A stretch of DNA of 64,000 nt, from positions 372,001-436,000 of the forward strand of contig JADJQU010000006.1 in assembly GCA_016712565.1 (NCBI GenBank), in the 5' to 3' direction. The DNA comes from Planctomycetota bacterium. GTDB taxonomy: Bacteria; Planctomycetota; UBA1135; GCA-002686595. Below the pieces are notes generated by a model. The model saw nothing but the letters and a program-made list of their open reading frames with translations. It was not told the origin of the DNA and ran no database searches. Of this stretch, positions 1-9,284 are shown in pieces. Made by a program: the position numbers and the translations under genes. Within the stretch, counting starts at the first letter, position 1. The number at the start of each line of letters is the position of its first letter.

Positions 1-1
1 G

Positions 2-364
2 CCCACCGACGAGGGCCGCATCGGCAATTCGGCGCCGTTGCTGACTTCCAGTGACAGCGAGCGCCACGCCTGGGAGGGGGACGGCCTGGTCCACGACGTG
101 ATCACGCGCCGCGCGGCGGAGGAGGCCACGCGCCTCGCCCTGCGTTGTCGGGCCGCGGCGGCCGAACTCCGCGTGCCGACGCTCGTCCTGCACGGGGCCC
201 AGGATCGCATCGCCGCGCCGGCCGACAGTGAGGCGTTCCGCGGTCCCCAGGTGGAGTTCCGCAGCGTGCCGGACGCGGGCCACGACCTCTTGCACGAGCG
301 CGCCAGCGAGCGCATCACGGCGGACATCGCCGCCTGGCTCCAGGCACGGGTCCTGGGCGGCTAG
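2..364 (+). CDS. Alpha/beta hydrolase, C-terminal part (cut by window edge)
   Basis: The frame is open from the first bases, so the N-terminal part with the nucleophile elbow lies outside the window. The visible 120 residues hold the last third of an alpha/beta-hydrolase fold. A core strand LVLHGAQDRI carries the expected catalytic acid (the D before R), and DAGHDLLHE near the end carries the catalytic histidine. Spacing and wording resemble the lysophospholipase / serine aminopeptidase S33 group, but the substrate cannot be told. It converges with ruvX, with only 19 bp between the two stop codons and no obvious terminator. Confidence 0.75.
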   Translation, partial: PTDEGRIGNSAPLLTSSDSERHAWEGDGLVHDVITRRAAEEATRLALRCRAAAAELRVPTLVLHGAQDRIAAPADSEAFRGPQVEFRSVPDAGHDLLHERASERITADIAAWLQARVLGG

Positions 365-383
365 GGGGGGGCCCCGTCCGGCC

Positions 384-818
384 TCAGGTGGCTTCCCGTG
401 CCACCCACTCCCGCAGCAGGACCAGGGCCGCGAAGCTGTCCTTGTGGCGCTTCTGCGCGCGAGCGGGGATCCCGGCGTCGCGCATCAAATCCTCGGCCGC
501 CTTGGTGGACAGGCGCTCATCCACGAAGGTCACCACGACCGAGGGGAAGCGGGCCGCCAGTTCCGCGCCGAAGCGGCGCACCTCGGCGGCGCGCGGTCCC
601 TCGCTGTCGTCCATGTTGCGCGGCAGTCCCACCACGAAGGTGCCCACATCGCGCTCCTCCAGGAGCCGCGCCACGTGATCCAAGAGAGGCGGGCCGTTGG
701 GCCGCCGAATCCAGGCCTCCAGGGGCGTGGTGACGATGCGCAGCGGATCGGCCACCGCGAAGCCCGTGCGCACGGTGCCGTGGTCGATGGCCAGGGTCGA
801 GCGCTTGCGCGTGCTCAC
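384..818 (-). CDS. ruvX: RuvX/YqgF-type Holliday junction resolvase / pre-16S rRNA nuclease
   Basis: This 144-residue protein is the normal size for the YqgF/RuvX RNase H-like family, whose members process the 5' end of pre-16S rRNA and may resolve Holliday junctions. The N-terminus has the first acidic strand LAIDHGTVRTGFAVAD. VGLPRNMDDSEG is the conserved GxPxxxDGxxG-type loop, and FVDERLSTKAAE carries the second acidic site (DERLST is diagnostic). A GTG start at 818 is chosen because it overlaps the manC stop as GTGA, indicating translational coupling. It is the last gene of the long leftward run. Confidence 0.9.
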   Translation of the reverse strand: MSTRKRSTLAIDHGTVRTGFAVADPLRIVTTPLEAWIRRPNGPPLLDHVARLLEERDVGTFVVGLPRNMDDSEGPRAAEVRRFGAELAARFPSVVVTFVDERLSTKAAEDLMRDAGIPARAQKRHKDSFAALVLLREWVAREAT

Positions 819-1891
819 ACGAAGCGCGGCTTTTCGCGAGCCAGGCGTTCCACCAGCGCGCGCACCTCGTCGGCTCGCTCGCGGGTCGCCACCAGGACCG
901 CGTCCCCGGCGCGCACGACCACCAGGTTCTCGACGCCGATCAGGGCCACGAGCGCGCCCGCGTCGCCGTGAACGATGTTGTTGGAGGCATCCAGGACCGA
1001 GAGCTCGGCTCCGCCGCTCCTGCGGTTGCCCGCGGCGTCGGGCTCCACCACGTCGGCCAGGGAGTTCCAGGCCCCGACGTCGCTCCAGAAGTAGTCGATG
1101 GGCAGCGTGCGCACGTCGCCCTCGCGTTCCAGCACGGCCACGTCGATGGAGACGCTGGGCAGCGCCTCGAAGCGCGCGGCGAAATCGCCGCCGCCCAAGG
1201 CCGCCGACAGGCCCTCCAGGGTGGAAGGGGCGTGACGTGCCAGGGCCGCCAGGATCGAGTCCGTGCGCCAGGCGAAGATGCCCGCATTCCACAGGAAGCG
1301 GCCCGAGGCGAGGAACTGCTGGGCCCGTTCCCGCTCGGGCTTTTCCACGAAGCGCAGCACGCGGTGCACGGCCTGGCCGTCGCGGGGCGCCAGTGCGGCT
1401 CCCAACTCGATGTAGCCGAAGCCCGTGGCCGGCCGGGTGGGGCGGATGCCGAAGGTCACCAGGGCGCCGCTCGCAGCTGCCTCCTCCAGGCCCGCGCGCA
1501 GGCTGGCCCGCAGCCGTTCGGCGGGCCGGATCACATGGTCGGCGGGCAGCACCACCTGCACGGAGTCACTGGACCTGCGGCGGATCTCCAGGGCGGCCCA
1601 GGCCACCGAGGCCGCCGTGTTGCGCGCGCAGGGCTCGTGGAGCAGGTTCTCGCGCGGCAGGGAAGGCAGTGCTCGCCCGAGGGCCTCGGCCTGCTCGGCG
1701 GCGCTGACCACCAGCGTGCGCTCGGGCGGCACGAGGCCCTCGAGGCGCGCCAGGGTCTCCGCGATCAACGGGCGCGGCCCGCCGATGGGCAGGTACTGCT
1801 TGGGCAGGCTCCGGCGGCTCGCGGGCCAGAAGCGCGTGCCGGAACCGCCGGCCAGGATCACGGCGAAGGCGCTCGCGGAAAGGGCGGCCAT
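815..1891 (-). CDS. manC: Mannose-1-phosphate guanylyltransferase
   Basis: This 358-residue nucleotidyltransferase makes GDP-mannose from mannose-1-phosphate and GTP, feeding surface polysaccharide synthesis. The N-terminal pyrophosphorylase signature ILAGGSGTRFWPASR binds the nucleotide. It is followed by EPCARNTAAS (sugar-nucleotide binding), FVEKPERERA and WNAGIFAWR, all in the usual order for this family. The length matches the single-domain form that lacks the C-terminal phosphomannose isomerase of the bifunctional ManC/AlgA type. It overlaps ruvX by 4 bp and lies 66 bp downstream of the AsmA-like gene, probably in one transcript. Confidence 0.92.
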   Translation of the reverse strand: MAALSASAFAVILAGGSGTRFWPASRRSLPKQYLPIGGPRPLIAETLARLEGLVPPERTLVVSAAEQAEALGRALPSLPRENLLHEPCARNTAASVAWAALEIRRRSSDSVQVVLPADHVIRPAERLRASLRAGLEEAAASGALVTFGIRPTRPATGFGYIELGAALAPRDGQAVHRVLRFVEKPERERAQQFLASGRFLWNAGIFAWRTDSILAALARHAPSTLEGLSAALGGGDFAARFEALPSVSIDVAVLEREGDVRTLPIDYFWSDVGAWNSLADVVEPDAAGNRRSGGAELSVLDASNNIVHGDAGALVALIGVENLVVVRAGDAVLVATRERADEVRALVERLAREKPRFV

Positions 1892-1957
1892 CCTGGCGTT
1901 ATGCGCTGGTGGGGGCGAAATCGCAAGCCCGATCCGGCGACGCCGCTCCAGGCCGTT

Positions 1958-4900
1958 TCAGAAGCGCGCCGGCAGGGGACTCAGGCTCGGCAGCGGCAGC
2001 TCGCGCTTCTTGCGTTCCGAGGAACCGAAGAACGACAGGGCGCCCTTGAACAGCACCTGGGGTCTGGCCATGTCGCCGCGCACCGAAACGGAGAGCAGGT
2101 TGTTCTGGATCCAGTACCAGGCCCGGGTCACGGGGCCGAGGCGGTCCACCAGGCCGAAGCGCACCTGCAGGTCGTGCCTCAGGCGGCCGTCCAGGTCCAG
2201 TTCCCCGGCGCCCACCAGTTGCAGCAGCGGGCTTGCCACGTGGATCGCGTCCATGCGGATCACGCCGCCGGACAGGGAGAAGCGGCTCTGCATGCGCTCG
2301 AAGACCGCACTGGAGTCGAGACCCAGCTGGGACAGCAGGTCGCGCATCACGGGAATCGACCACAGGCGGGTGTCGCGCATGTGGACGAAGCCGTCGCCTT
2401 GGATGCCGGTCAGGTGCTCCAGGCTGCCCTCCAGGCGGATCTCCGAGTCGAGCAGGCCGGTGTCGGCGAATTCCGACTGGAACATGCCCCGCAGGAGTCC
2501 GCGGACCTGCACGTCGCGCAGGGCGAGCCCCAGCTCGAAGCGGTAGGGCTCCAGCAGGTCCATGGTGAAGGCCGGCCCCGAGGCCGTGGTGCGCGCCCGT
2601 CCGTCGGGGCCGTCCACACTGGCCAGGTCGCTGATGCGCCCGCCCTCCAGGGAGCCCGACAGGTCCAGGAGCGAGAGGCGGGGCTCGACGTAGGTGACGA
2701 GCATGCGCGCCGCCTCCAGCTTGCGCCGCGCGATGCTGCCGTCGAGTTCGAAGACCCGCGCCCAGGCGCGCACGTGTCCGCCCTCGAGCACCAATTCCGA
2801 CAGGTCCACGCGGGCGCGATCGATGGACAAGGGCATGCCCAGGTCCACGAAGGCATCCCGCGGGCGAATGTCGCCCGAGAGCACCAGCTTGGGGTTCTGC
2901 TTCTCGCTGCGGCCCGAGTACTCCAGGCGCGCGTTCTCGAAGTCGATCCAGCCGGAGAGGTGCAGCCGGTCCAGGGCCGCGCGCACCGTGTCGGAGTCGA
3001 GGAACAGGCTCAGGTGCTGCTCGTCGAGGGGCACGCCGCGGGCGCGCACGCCGGTGGTGAAGCGCACCAGGCCGCCTTCCTCGGCGAAGCGTGCCTGCTC
3101 CAGTTCCACCGGCGTGCTGCCCAGGACCGCGCGCACGCGCTCGCCCGTGAGCACCCCATCGCGCTGCACCAGTTCACCCCACAGGCCCGACAGGCCGAAG
3201 CCCGCGTAGCCCTCGCGACGCTCCGGGGCGCCGGGCTGGAAGGCCTCGGTGCGGAAGGCATTGTCCCGCAGGTACACGCGGTAGACGCCGTCGTTGCTGG
3301 CCTTGGCTCCGGTCACGGGCGTCAGGCGCATGTCCGCGGCGAAATCGATGCGGCCGTCGATCGACAGGGCGCGCAGGTCGAAGCCGCCGGCGCCGGACTC
3401 GCCGCCGAAGGCCTCGCGGAAGGCGCCCACCAGGCCGCGGTTGGTGATGTCGACGCCCGCGCCCAACACCTCCAGGTGATCCACGCCGCCGCCGGGGAAG
3501 GTGGCGCTGCAGGCCACGCGCGCGTCCTGGGGCCAGTCGCCCACCAGGGGCGCGATGCGCGTGGTGAACTCGCTCTTCGCCGCGCGTCCGCCCTCCAGGC
3601 CCAGGACGAGCACGCGCCCGGCCACGTTGCGCGTGGGCGTCGAGAAGGAAGTGGGGGTGATCTGCACCTGGCGCGGTTCGATCTCGATGCGGAAGGCCAG
3701 CGGATCGCCCGGCAGGGGGCGCGTCACGCGCGCGTCGATGTCGGCCTTGCCCGAGGGCTGAAAGAGGTCCAGGGCCGTGCCGACCCCGGGCCAGGCGGCC
3801 GCCACCACCTCACGGTCGGAACCCCGCAGGGCCATGCCGCCCACGGCCACGTCGAAGTCCATCAGGAGTTCGAGCTCCTCCTCCGCCGAGCTCCGCGGGG
3901 GCGAGGCGGGCACGGGGAGCGGCGGCACGGGGCGGGCCAGGCCCGGATCCTGCTGCACGCGACCGCGCACGCGCACCTTCTCCGCCGTGGGCGTGGAGCC
4001 CTCCACGTCGAAGGTGACTCCGAAGAGCAGGCGCGGGTCCACGTGCAGATCGATCCGGCCGCTGAGTTGCTCCACCGGGACCGGCAGGCCCTCCCAGGAA
4101 AGCTGGAGTCCCCGGGGGCGAATCTCGAAGTGTCCTGAGACTCCGTCGCTGTGGGGGTCGGAGACCAGGAGGCCCTTTCCCGCGGCGGTGCCCAGGGTGG
4201 GACGAAACGCCGGCCAGATCCACTCGGTTCCGATCAGGCCTTCCACGGCCCGGCGCACGGCGGGGCCCGCGCTCAGGTCCTGGGCCTGGAACTCCAGCCG
4301 GAACTCGGGCCAACCGTCGCCCGCACTACCCCGTTCGCTCGCGGCGATCACGCCGCTGACGCCGGCGCTCGCCTTGCCCCCTCCCTCGTCCAGGGGGGAG
4401 CCCCGCAGGTCCATGAGCCCCAGGTGGAACGGCCGCGGCGCGGCGTCGTCGTAGCTCGCGCACACCCGGCCGTGAATCGCGTCGAGCGGCAGCGGAAAGC
4501 CCTCGGGCTTGCGAGCCGTGCCCGTGGGCCAGCCGTGGTAGCAGGCGCTCAGTCCGCCCTTGAGCTCCACGTCGGCGGCTCCACTCCAGCGGCCGTCGGC
4601 CCCCAGGGCGCAGGCCGCCGCCAGATCGGCCACGCCGCGGGGATCCACGGCCTGGTATTCCGCGGCCACTTCCGACCAGACGCCGAGCTCCGCCAGGAGT
4701 TCGGGCGAGACCCGCAGCAGCGGCGCCCGGGCCTCGGCCGAAAACGTCCGGCCCGCTCCCGCGGCGCGGCCGAAGCGCGCGAAGAGTTCCAGAGGACCGT
4801 CGTGCCAGGTGGCGGAGCAGCGCGCGCGCGCGTTCCAGGCGAGGGGGCTCGACCAGGGGCCGCCGGCTTCGGGCGCGCAGGAGGCCTCCAGGTCCAACTC

Positions 4901-5839
4901 GAGGTTTCGCAGGGCGAGACCGGTGGCGGCGCGCGTCAGCGATCCGTCGGAAAGGAGCGCCCGCAGCTTGAGGCTCGAGGGCAGCGCCGGATCGAAGGAC
5001 AGTTCCGCCTCCCCGGAGAGCGTCAGCGTGCCCCGGGGATCGAACTCGCGCAGACGCTCCAGGGGCGTGCGCGCGGGCAAGGCCTGGGTGGAAAGGGGCA
5101 GGGCCGCGGTGGAGAGCGCCACCCGCAGTCGCCGAGGTCCCAGCAGGCGTCCGCTCAGGAACACGCGGGCCGCGGCATCCTCCGGCTGGGCCAGGCTCGG
5201 CGCCAACATGCCGCGCAGGTCGGCGCCCGCCTCGGGGTCTTGCGCGAAGCTGGCCTCCAGGCGCCCCAAGGGGATGTCGCCGTACTCCGGGTGCACGAGG
5301 TCCAGCTGCAGGCCGCGCACCTCGATGGGCGGAATCGAGGCCACTTCCTCCAGGGCCGGAGCTCCTTCGGGCGCGCCCCCGTGGGCCGGCGTTCTCCCGC
5401 CGAGCAGCGCCAGCGCATCCAGCAGTTCCTGGCACAGCCGCACGCGACCGCCCTCGAGTCGCACGCGTCCCACCGCGGACGTCGGCTGGGACTTGGATTC
5501 GAAAACTGCGAAGGGGTCGAGCACCAGGGTGGCGCTCTCCAAGCGCAACAGGCGTCCCTGGGCGCCCAGGGAGATGCCCCGCAGCCGCACGGCGGGCTGG
5601 AACCAGTCCAACTCCACGCCTTCCAACTCGAACTCGGTGCCGCTGGAGGCCAATTGGGCGCGGCCCCGCGCCCGCGCCCAGTCCGCCAGCCAACCGCTTT
5701 GCTCCAGGACGAACAGCAAGAGGCCCACGGCCACGAGCAGGCACGCCAGGCAGAAGCCGGCCCACTGGAACAGACGCACCAGCAGGCGTCCCGGTCCTCT
5801 CATCCGCCGTGGCCTTGGGCGAGCATGGGGTCCGAGCAT
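1958..5839 (-). CDS. Large AsmA/YhdP-like membrane-anchored envelope protein
   Basis: This protein of about 1,290 residues has one N-terminal membrane segment (roughly residues 27-48, LVRLFQWAGFCLACLLVAVG) and then a very long beta-rich region without enzymatic motifs. Its C-terminal part, with repeated VRGxLxxG-type strands, IRLEGSLEHL and a final SVRGDMARPQVLFKG, resembles the AsmA-like C-terminal module of YhdP and TamB-type proteins. Those proteins form hydrophobic grooves that move phospholipids between inner and outer membranes. The assignment rests on architecture and a few motifs, so it is a family-level call. An alternative start at 5803 (13th codon) would put arginines directly before the membrane helix. 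It lies 21 bp downstream of alr. Confidence 0.72.
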   Translation of the reverse strand: MLGPHARPRPRRMRGPGRLLVRLFQWAGFCLACLLVAVGLLLFVLEQSGWLADWARARGRAQLASSGTEFELEGVELDWFQPAVRLRGISLGAQGRLLRLESATLVLDPFAVFESKSQPTSAVGRVRLEGGRVRLCQELLDALALLGGRTPAHGGAPEGAPALEEVASIPPIEVRGLQLDLVHPEYGDIPLGRLEASFAQDPEAGADLRGMLAPSLAQPEDAAARVFLSGRLLGPRRLRVALSTAALPLSTQALPARTPLERLREFDPRGTLTLSGEAELSFDPALPSSLKLRALLSDGSLTRAATGLALRNLELDLEASCAPEAGGPWSSPLAWNARARCSATWHDGPLELFARFGRAAGAGRTFSAEARAPLLRVSPELLAELGVWSEVAAEYQAVDPRGVADLAAACALGADGRWSGAADVELKGGLSACYHGWPTGTARKPEGFPLPLDAIHGRVCASYDDAAPRPFHLGLMDLRGSPLDEGGGKASAGVSGVIAASERGSAGDGWPEFRLEFQAQDLSAGPAVRRAVEGLIGTEWIWPAFRPTLGTAAGKGLLVSDPHSDGVSGHFEIRPRGLQLSWEGLPVPVEQLSGRIDLHVDPRLLFGVTFDVEGSTPTAEKVRVRGRVQQDPGLARPVPPLPVPASPPRSSAEEELELLMDFDVAVGGMALRGSDREVVAAAWPGVGTALDLFQPSGKADIDARVTRPLPGDPLAFRIEIEPRQVQITPTSFSTPTRNVAGRVLVLGLEGGRAAKSEFTTRIAPLVGDWPQDARVACSATFPGGGVDHLEVLGAGVDITNRGLVGAFREAFGGESGAGGFDLRALSIDGRIDFAADMRLTPVTGAKASNDGVYRVYLRDNAFRTEAFQPGAPERREGYAGFGLSGLWGELVQRDGVLTGERVRAVLGSTPVELEQARFAEEGGLVRFTTGVRARGVPLDEQHLSLFLDSDTVRAALDRLHLSGWIDFENARLEYSGRSEKQNPKLVLSGDIRPRDAFVDLGMPLSIDRARVDLSELVLEGGHVRAWARVFELDGSIARRKLEAARMLVTYVEPRLSLLDLSGSLEGGRISDLASVDGPDGRARTTASGPAFTMDLLEPYRFELGLALRDVQVRGLLRGMFQSEFADTGLLDSEIRLEGSLEHLTGIQGDGFVHMRDTRLWSIPVMRDLLSQLGLDSSAVFERMQSRFSLSGGVIRMDAIHVASPLLQLVGAGELDLDGRLRHDLQVRFGLVDRLGPVTRAWYWIQNNLLSVSVRGDMARPQVLFKGALSFFGSSERKKRELPLPSLSPLPARF

Positions 5840-5860
5840 CCGCCCCGGGGCCCCGGCCCG

Positions 5861-7063
5861 TCAAGCGCGCGCGAGATCCGGGGACACGGGAGTCCCCTCG
5901 GAGGCCGAATCGGCGTCCGCTCGGGGCCTGGGCACGAGCACGTCGTCGCCGCCGCGGTAGATGCGCTCCACCCTTCGCCCCACGGAGCAGGTGATCTCAT
6001 AGGGAATCGTGCCCGCCGCCGCGGCCACCTCCTCCAGGGGGATCTCGGCCTCGCCGTCGCGGCCGAAGATCGTGACGCGGTCGCCCACGGACACCCCGGG
6101 GATGTGGGTCACGTCGATGGTGGTGTAGTCCATGGACACGCGGCCCACGATGCGCGCGCGTTCGCCGCGCACCAGCACGCTGCCATGGTTCCCCAGGCGC
6201 CAGGAGAGTCCATCGTTGTAGCCGATCGGCAGCGTGGCGAGGCGCGTGGGCCGCGGCGCGCACCAGCTGCCCGCGTAGCCCACCGGGCTGCCCTCCGCCA
6301 GGTCCTTCAGGTAGACGATCTGGCTGCGCAGGCCCATGACCGGTTCGAGTTCGTCGCTGCCGGGCAGCTCTCCGGGGAGCACGCCGTAGGCGCTGATGCC
6401 CGGTCGCACGGCGTCGTAAAGCGGCGTGAGGCCGGTGAAAACGCAGGCCGAGTTGGCCAGGTGAATCCAGCCCGAGATCAGGCCCCGGCGGCGCGCCTCG
6501 TCCACCACCTCGGCGAAGCGCGCCTGCTGCACGGCCGTGAAAGGATCGCGGGCGCCCTCCGGGGCGCTGACGTGGGTCATCACGCCGCACAGGCGCAGGT
6601 GTCGCGAGGCGCGGATCTGCTCCAGGAGCGGCAGCGCCCGCTCGGGCAGCACGCCCAGGCGGCCCATGCCCGTGTCGATCTTCAAGTGCACGCGCGCGAT
6701 GAGCCCCAGGCGCGCCGCCAGGTCCTCGAGCATCTGGCAACGGTCCGCGGAGTGCAGCGCCACGTGGATGTCGTGCAGGATGCAGGCGGTGGCCTCGCCG
6801 TCGACGATCGTGCCGAGCACGAGGATCGGCGCGCGCACGCCGCTGCGCCGCAGTTCGAGCGCCTCGCCGGAAGTGCCGACCCCCAGCGCGCCCACTCCGT
6901 GGCGCAGGGCGCAATGGCTGATGGCCACGGCACCGTGGCCGTAGGCGTCCGCCTTGACCACGAGCATCATGGCCACGCCGGGGCCGATGCGCGCGCGGAT
7001 CAGACCCAGGTTGGACGCGAAGGCGTCGAGGTCGATGTCAGCCCACGCGCGGTAGGAGTCCAC
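5861..7063 (-). CDS. alr: Alanine racemase
   Basis: This 400-residue PLP enzyme converts L- to D-alanine for peptidoglycan. The PLP-lysine motif VVKADAYGHG lies near residue 37. KIDTGMGRLG, GVMTHVSAPE and HLANSA follow in the correct order along the TIM barrel, and the catalytic tyrosine of the C-terminal domain sits in LPIGYNDGL. The terminal YEITCSVGRRVERIYRGG matches the conserved end of the family. The start at 7063 gives the usual SYRAWADIDLDAF opening. It lies 30 bp after tsaB in the leftward cluster. Its presence argues that this lineage makes peptidoglycan. Confidence 0.95.
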   Translation of the reverse strand: MDSYRAWADIDLDAFASNLGLIRARIGPGVAMMLVVKADAYGHGAVAISHCALRHGVGALGVGTSGEALELRRSGVRAPILVLGTIVDGEATACILHDIHVALHSADRCQMLEDLAARLGLIARVHLKIDTGMGRLGVLPERALPLLEQIRASRHLRLCGVMTHVSAPEGARDPFTAVQQARFAEVVDEARRRGLISGWIHLANSACVFTGLTPLYDAVRPGISAYGVLPGELPGSDELEPVMGLRSQIVYLKDLAEGSPVGYAGSWCAPRPTRLATLPIGYNDGLSWRLGNHGSVLVRGERARIVGRVSMDYTTIDVTHIPGVSVGDRVTIFGRDGEAEIPLEEVAAAAGTIPYEITCSVGRRVERIYRGGDDVLVPRPRADADSASEGTPVSPDLARA

Positions 7064-7093
7064 GGGGCGAGACTAGCAGGCCCGTCGCGCCGT

Positions 7094-7810
7094 TCAACTG
7101 CCCATGCGCTGGGACTTCTTCGCGGCGAAGGCGCGCAGATACAGGGGCTCGAGCTCGCTCGTCGTGCGGGCCGCCCCGCGTTCCAGCCGCGCGAGGCCCA
7201 GCTCCAGCGCGGCCGAAGCCTCGGGCACGCGGTCCACCTCGATCCGGCCGCGCAGCTCCGCGTCCAGGGCCCCCTGGGTGGAGAGCAGCGGCTCGCCGAA
7301 GAGCCGCAGGGGCGCGACTCCCGCGGCCGGGCCGGTCCGCGACTCGCGTTCGGCGTTCGCCACCCACTGGACCCACTGGGCCTGGGTCGCGACGCAGGGG
7401 GCGTGGAGTTCCACCACGTCGTCCGCGGTGCGACGGTAGCGGGAGTAGTACCACTCACCGGACCGGGCATCGAGGACCACGGCCGCCTCCTCTCCCACGG
7501 CGAGTTCGCGCCAGCACAGGCTCTCTCCCGAGGAAAGCCCCAGGAGCCGGGCCCGGCCGCCGCGGGCCAGCCCCAGGGCCGTGGCCGCGGCCACCCGCAG
7601 GCCCGTGAAGCTGCCCGGGCCCGTCCCGACCACCAGGAGCTCGAGGTCGGCCGCCCGGGCTCCGGCCTCCCGCAGCAATCCATCGAGGGCGGGCAGGAGG
7701 TCGCTGGCGTGGGGCCGCTCCCCGGAGAGCCGGCACTGGAGGGAGCGGTCGCCCACCCGCAGGGCCACCGACGGCGTGCGGGTGGAGGTCTCGAACGCGG
7801 CGGCGAGCAT
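7094..7810 (-). CDS. tsaB: tRNA threonylcarbamoyladenosine biosynthesis protein TsaB
   Basis: This 238-residue TsaB/YeaZ homologue is the scaffold partner of TsaD and TsaE in making t6A37 on tRNAs. It has the ASKHA-fold opening AAFETSTRTPSVAL, then HASDLLPALDGLL, and the hallmark VGTGPGSFTGLRVAAATALG near residue 60. The length is typical. The C-terminal half is more divergent, as is usual for TsaB. The gene lies 15 bp downstream of glmM and 30 bp upstream of alr, consistent with co-transcription. TsaB-alr and glmM are all growth-essential functions. Confidence 0.9.
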   Translation of the reverse strand: MLAAAFETSTRTPSVALRVGDRSLQCRLSGERPHASDLLPALDGLLREAGARAADLELLVVGTGPGSFTGLRVAAATALGLARGGRARLLGLSSGESLCWRELAVGEEAAVVLDARSGEWYYSRYRRTADDVVELHAPCVATQAQWVQWVANAERESRTGPAAGVAPLRLFGEPLLSTQGALDAELRGRIEVDRVPEASAALELGLARLERGAARTTSELEPLYLRAFAAKKSQRMGS

Positions 7811-7825
7811 GGGCGTCGGGGACGC

Positions 7826-9184
7826 CTAGGCGCCCAGCTCCCGGGACAGAAGCTCCGCCAGTCCCCGGGCCCGGCGGGTGATCCACTCCTGGTCGGGCCC
7901 CTCGACCATGACGCGGGCCAGGGGCTCGGTGCCCGAATAGCGCAGCAGCACGCGCCCGTCGTCCCCAAGCTCCGCCTCCACGCCGCGGACGGCCTCCTGG
8001 ACGGCGCCCAGGGAGGAGAGCGGCGGCTTGCGGGCCACCGGAACGTTGATCAGGACCTGGGGGAACGAGCGGAAGGCGCTCGCCAGGCTGGAGAGCGACT
8101 CGCCGGTCTCTCGCATCACCCGCAGCACCCGGAGGGCCGTGTAGATCCCATCCCCGATGTAGTGGTTCTCGGGACCGAAGATCACGTGACCCGAGGGCTC
8201 GCCCCCCAGCTTCAGGTTCTCGCGCCGCAGGGCCTCGACCACGTTCTTGTCGCCCACGTCGACGATCACCAGGCCCACGCCCACGTCCCGCAGGGCCCGC
8301 GCCAGGCCCTTGTTGGACATGACGGTGGTCACGATGCGCGGGCGGTCCTTCCATTCGCCACGGGCCACGGCCTGGCGAGCCAGCACCGTCAGGATCCCGT
8401 CGCCGTCCACGAGTTGGCCCCTTTCGTCCACGAGCAGGCAGCGGTCCCCATCCCCGTCCAGGGCGATGCCCAGGGCCGCGTCCAGGCGCCGCACCGCACC
8501 CTGGAGGCCCTCGGGGTGGGTGGAGCCGCAGTCGCGATTGATGTTGTCGCCGTCGGGCTCGGCGGCGATGGAGGTCACGCGGGCTCCCAGGCGGCCGAAG
8601 ACCCTGGGGGCAATGCGGCTCCCGCCGCCGTTGGCGCAGTCCAGCGCCAGCACCAGGCCGTCGAGCTTGAGGCCGGCGCCCACCTTGTCCACCAGCCGGG
8701 TCAGGTAGGCCAACTCCAGGCTCTCGTCGAACTCCGGCGGCCCACCGTCGTCCGAGGGGCTGGGGTCCAATCGCCAGCGGCGCTCGATCTCGGCCTCCAG
8801 CTCCTCGGTCAGCTTCTCCCCGCTGCCGGTGAACAGCTTGATGCCGTTGTCCGCGGCCGGATTGTGGGAGGCGGACACCATCGCGCCCAGCTCGAAGTCC
8901 TGGCTGCGGGCGAGCCAGGCCAGACCCGGCGTGGTGATCAGGCCCGCCGTCAGGGGCTGAAACCCCGCGGCCGAGAGCCCGCGGGCCAGGGCGTTGCACA
9001 GTTCAGGGCCCGACCGGCGTCCGTCGTGTCCCAGCAGGACCCGGCGCTTCTTGCGCGAGCGTCCCTGCCCGCCGAGCACCGCGCCCAGGGTCCGTCCGAG
9101 GGCCGAGACCACCCCCGGGGCGAGCCAGCCCTCACCGGCGCGACCGCGCACGCCGTCCGTGCCGAAGATGGGGGCGGAGCTCAC
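7826..9184 (-). CDS. glmM: Phosphoglucosamine mutase
   Basis: This enzyme interconverts glucosamine-6-phosphate and glucosamine-1-phosphate for UDP-GlcNAc, peptidoglycan and LPS. It is about 452 residues from the chosen GTG start. The opening IFGTDGVRGRAG, the phosphoserine loop MVSASHNPAADNGIK, the metal-binding ALDGDGDRCLLVD, the sugar-specificity loop GGEPSGHVI and the phosphate-binding RYSGTEPLARV are all present. The GTG at 9184 places FGTDGVRG near the N-terminus as in all GlmM proteins. An upstream in-frame GTG at 9277 would add 31 unrelated-looking residues, although it has a GAGG-type Shine-Dalgarno sequence. It follows folP directly, as in the E. coli ftsH-folP-glmM order. Confidence 0.94.
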   Translation of the reverse strand: MSSAPIFGTDGVRGRAGEGWLAPGVVSALGRTLGAVLGGQGRSRKKRRVLLGHDGRRSGPELCNALARGLSAAGFQPLTAGLITTPGLAWLARSQDFELGAMVSASHNPAADNGIKLFTGSGEKLTEELEAEIERRWRLDPSPSDDGGPPEFDESLELAYLTRLVDKVGAGLKLDGLVLALDCANGGGSRIAPRVFGRLGARVTSIAAEPDGDNINRDCGSTHPEGLQGAVRRLDAALGIALDGDGDRCLLVDERGQLVDGDGILTVLARQAVARGEWKDRPRIVTTVMSNKGLARALRDVGVGLVIVDVGDKNVVEALRRENLKLGGEPSGHVIFGPENHYIGDGIYTALRVLRVMRETGESLSSLASAFRSFPQVLINVPVARKPPLSSLGAVQEAVRGVEAELGDDGRVLLRYSGTEPLARVMVEGPDQEWITRRARGLAELLSRELGA

Positions 9185-9284
9185 GGTCGGCGTTCTCGCG
9201 TGGGGGATTCCATGGAGGCGCAATTGTGACGGGCTCCCCACCGGTAGCAAGGGGCCGCCCGCGTCCGCGATCCCCACGAGGCCC

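Noticed and set aside
968..9229. Very long plus-strand open frames (968-4138 and 4151-9229)
   Set aside because: They lie opposite well-recognised genes (manC, AsmA-like, alr, tsaB, glmM), have skewed Gly/His/Arg/Ala-rich translations without domains, and are expected in high-GC DNA where stop codons are rare.
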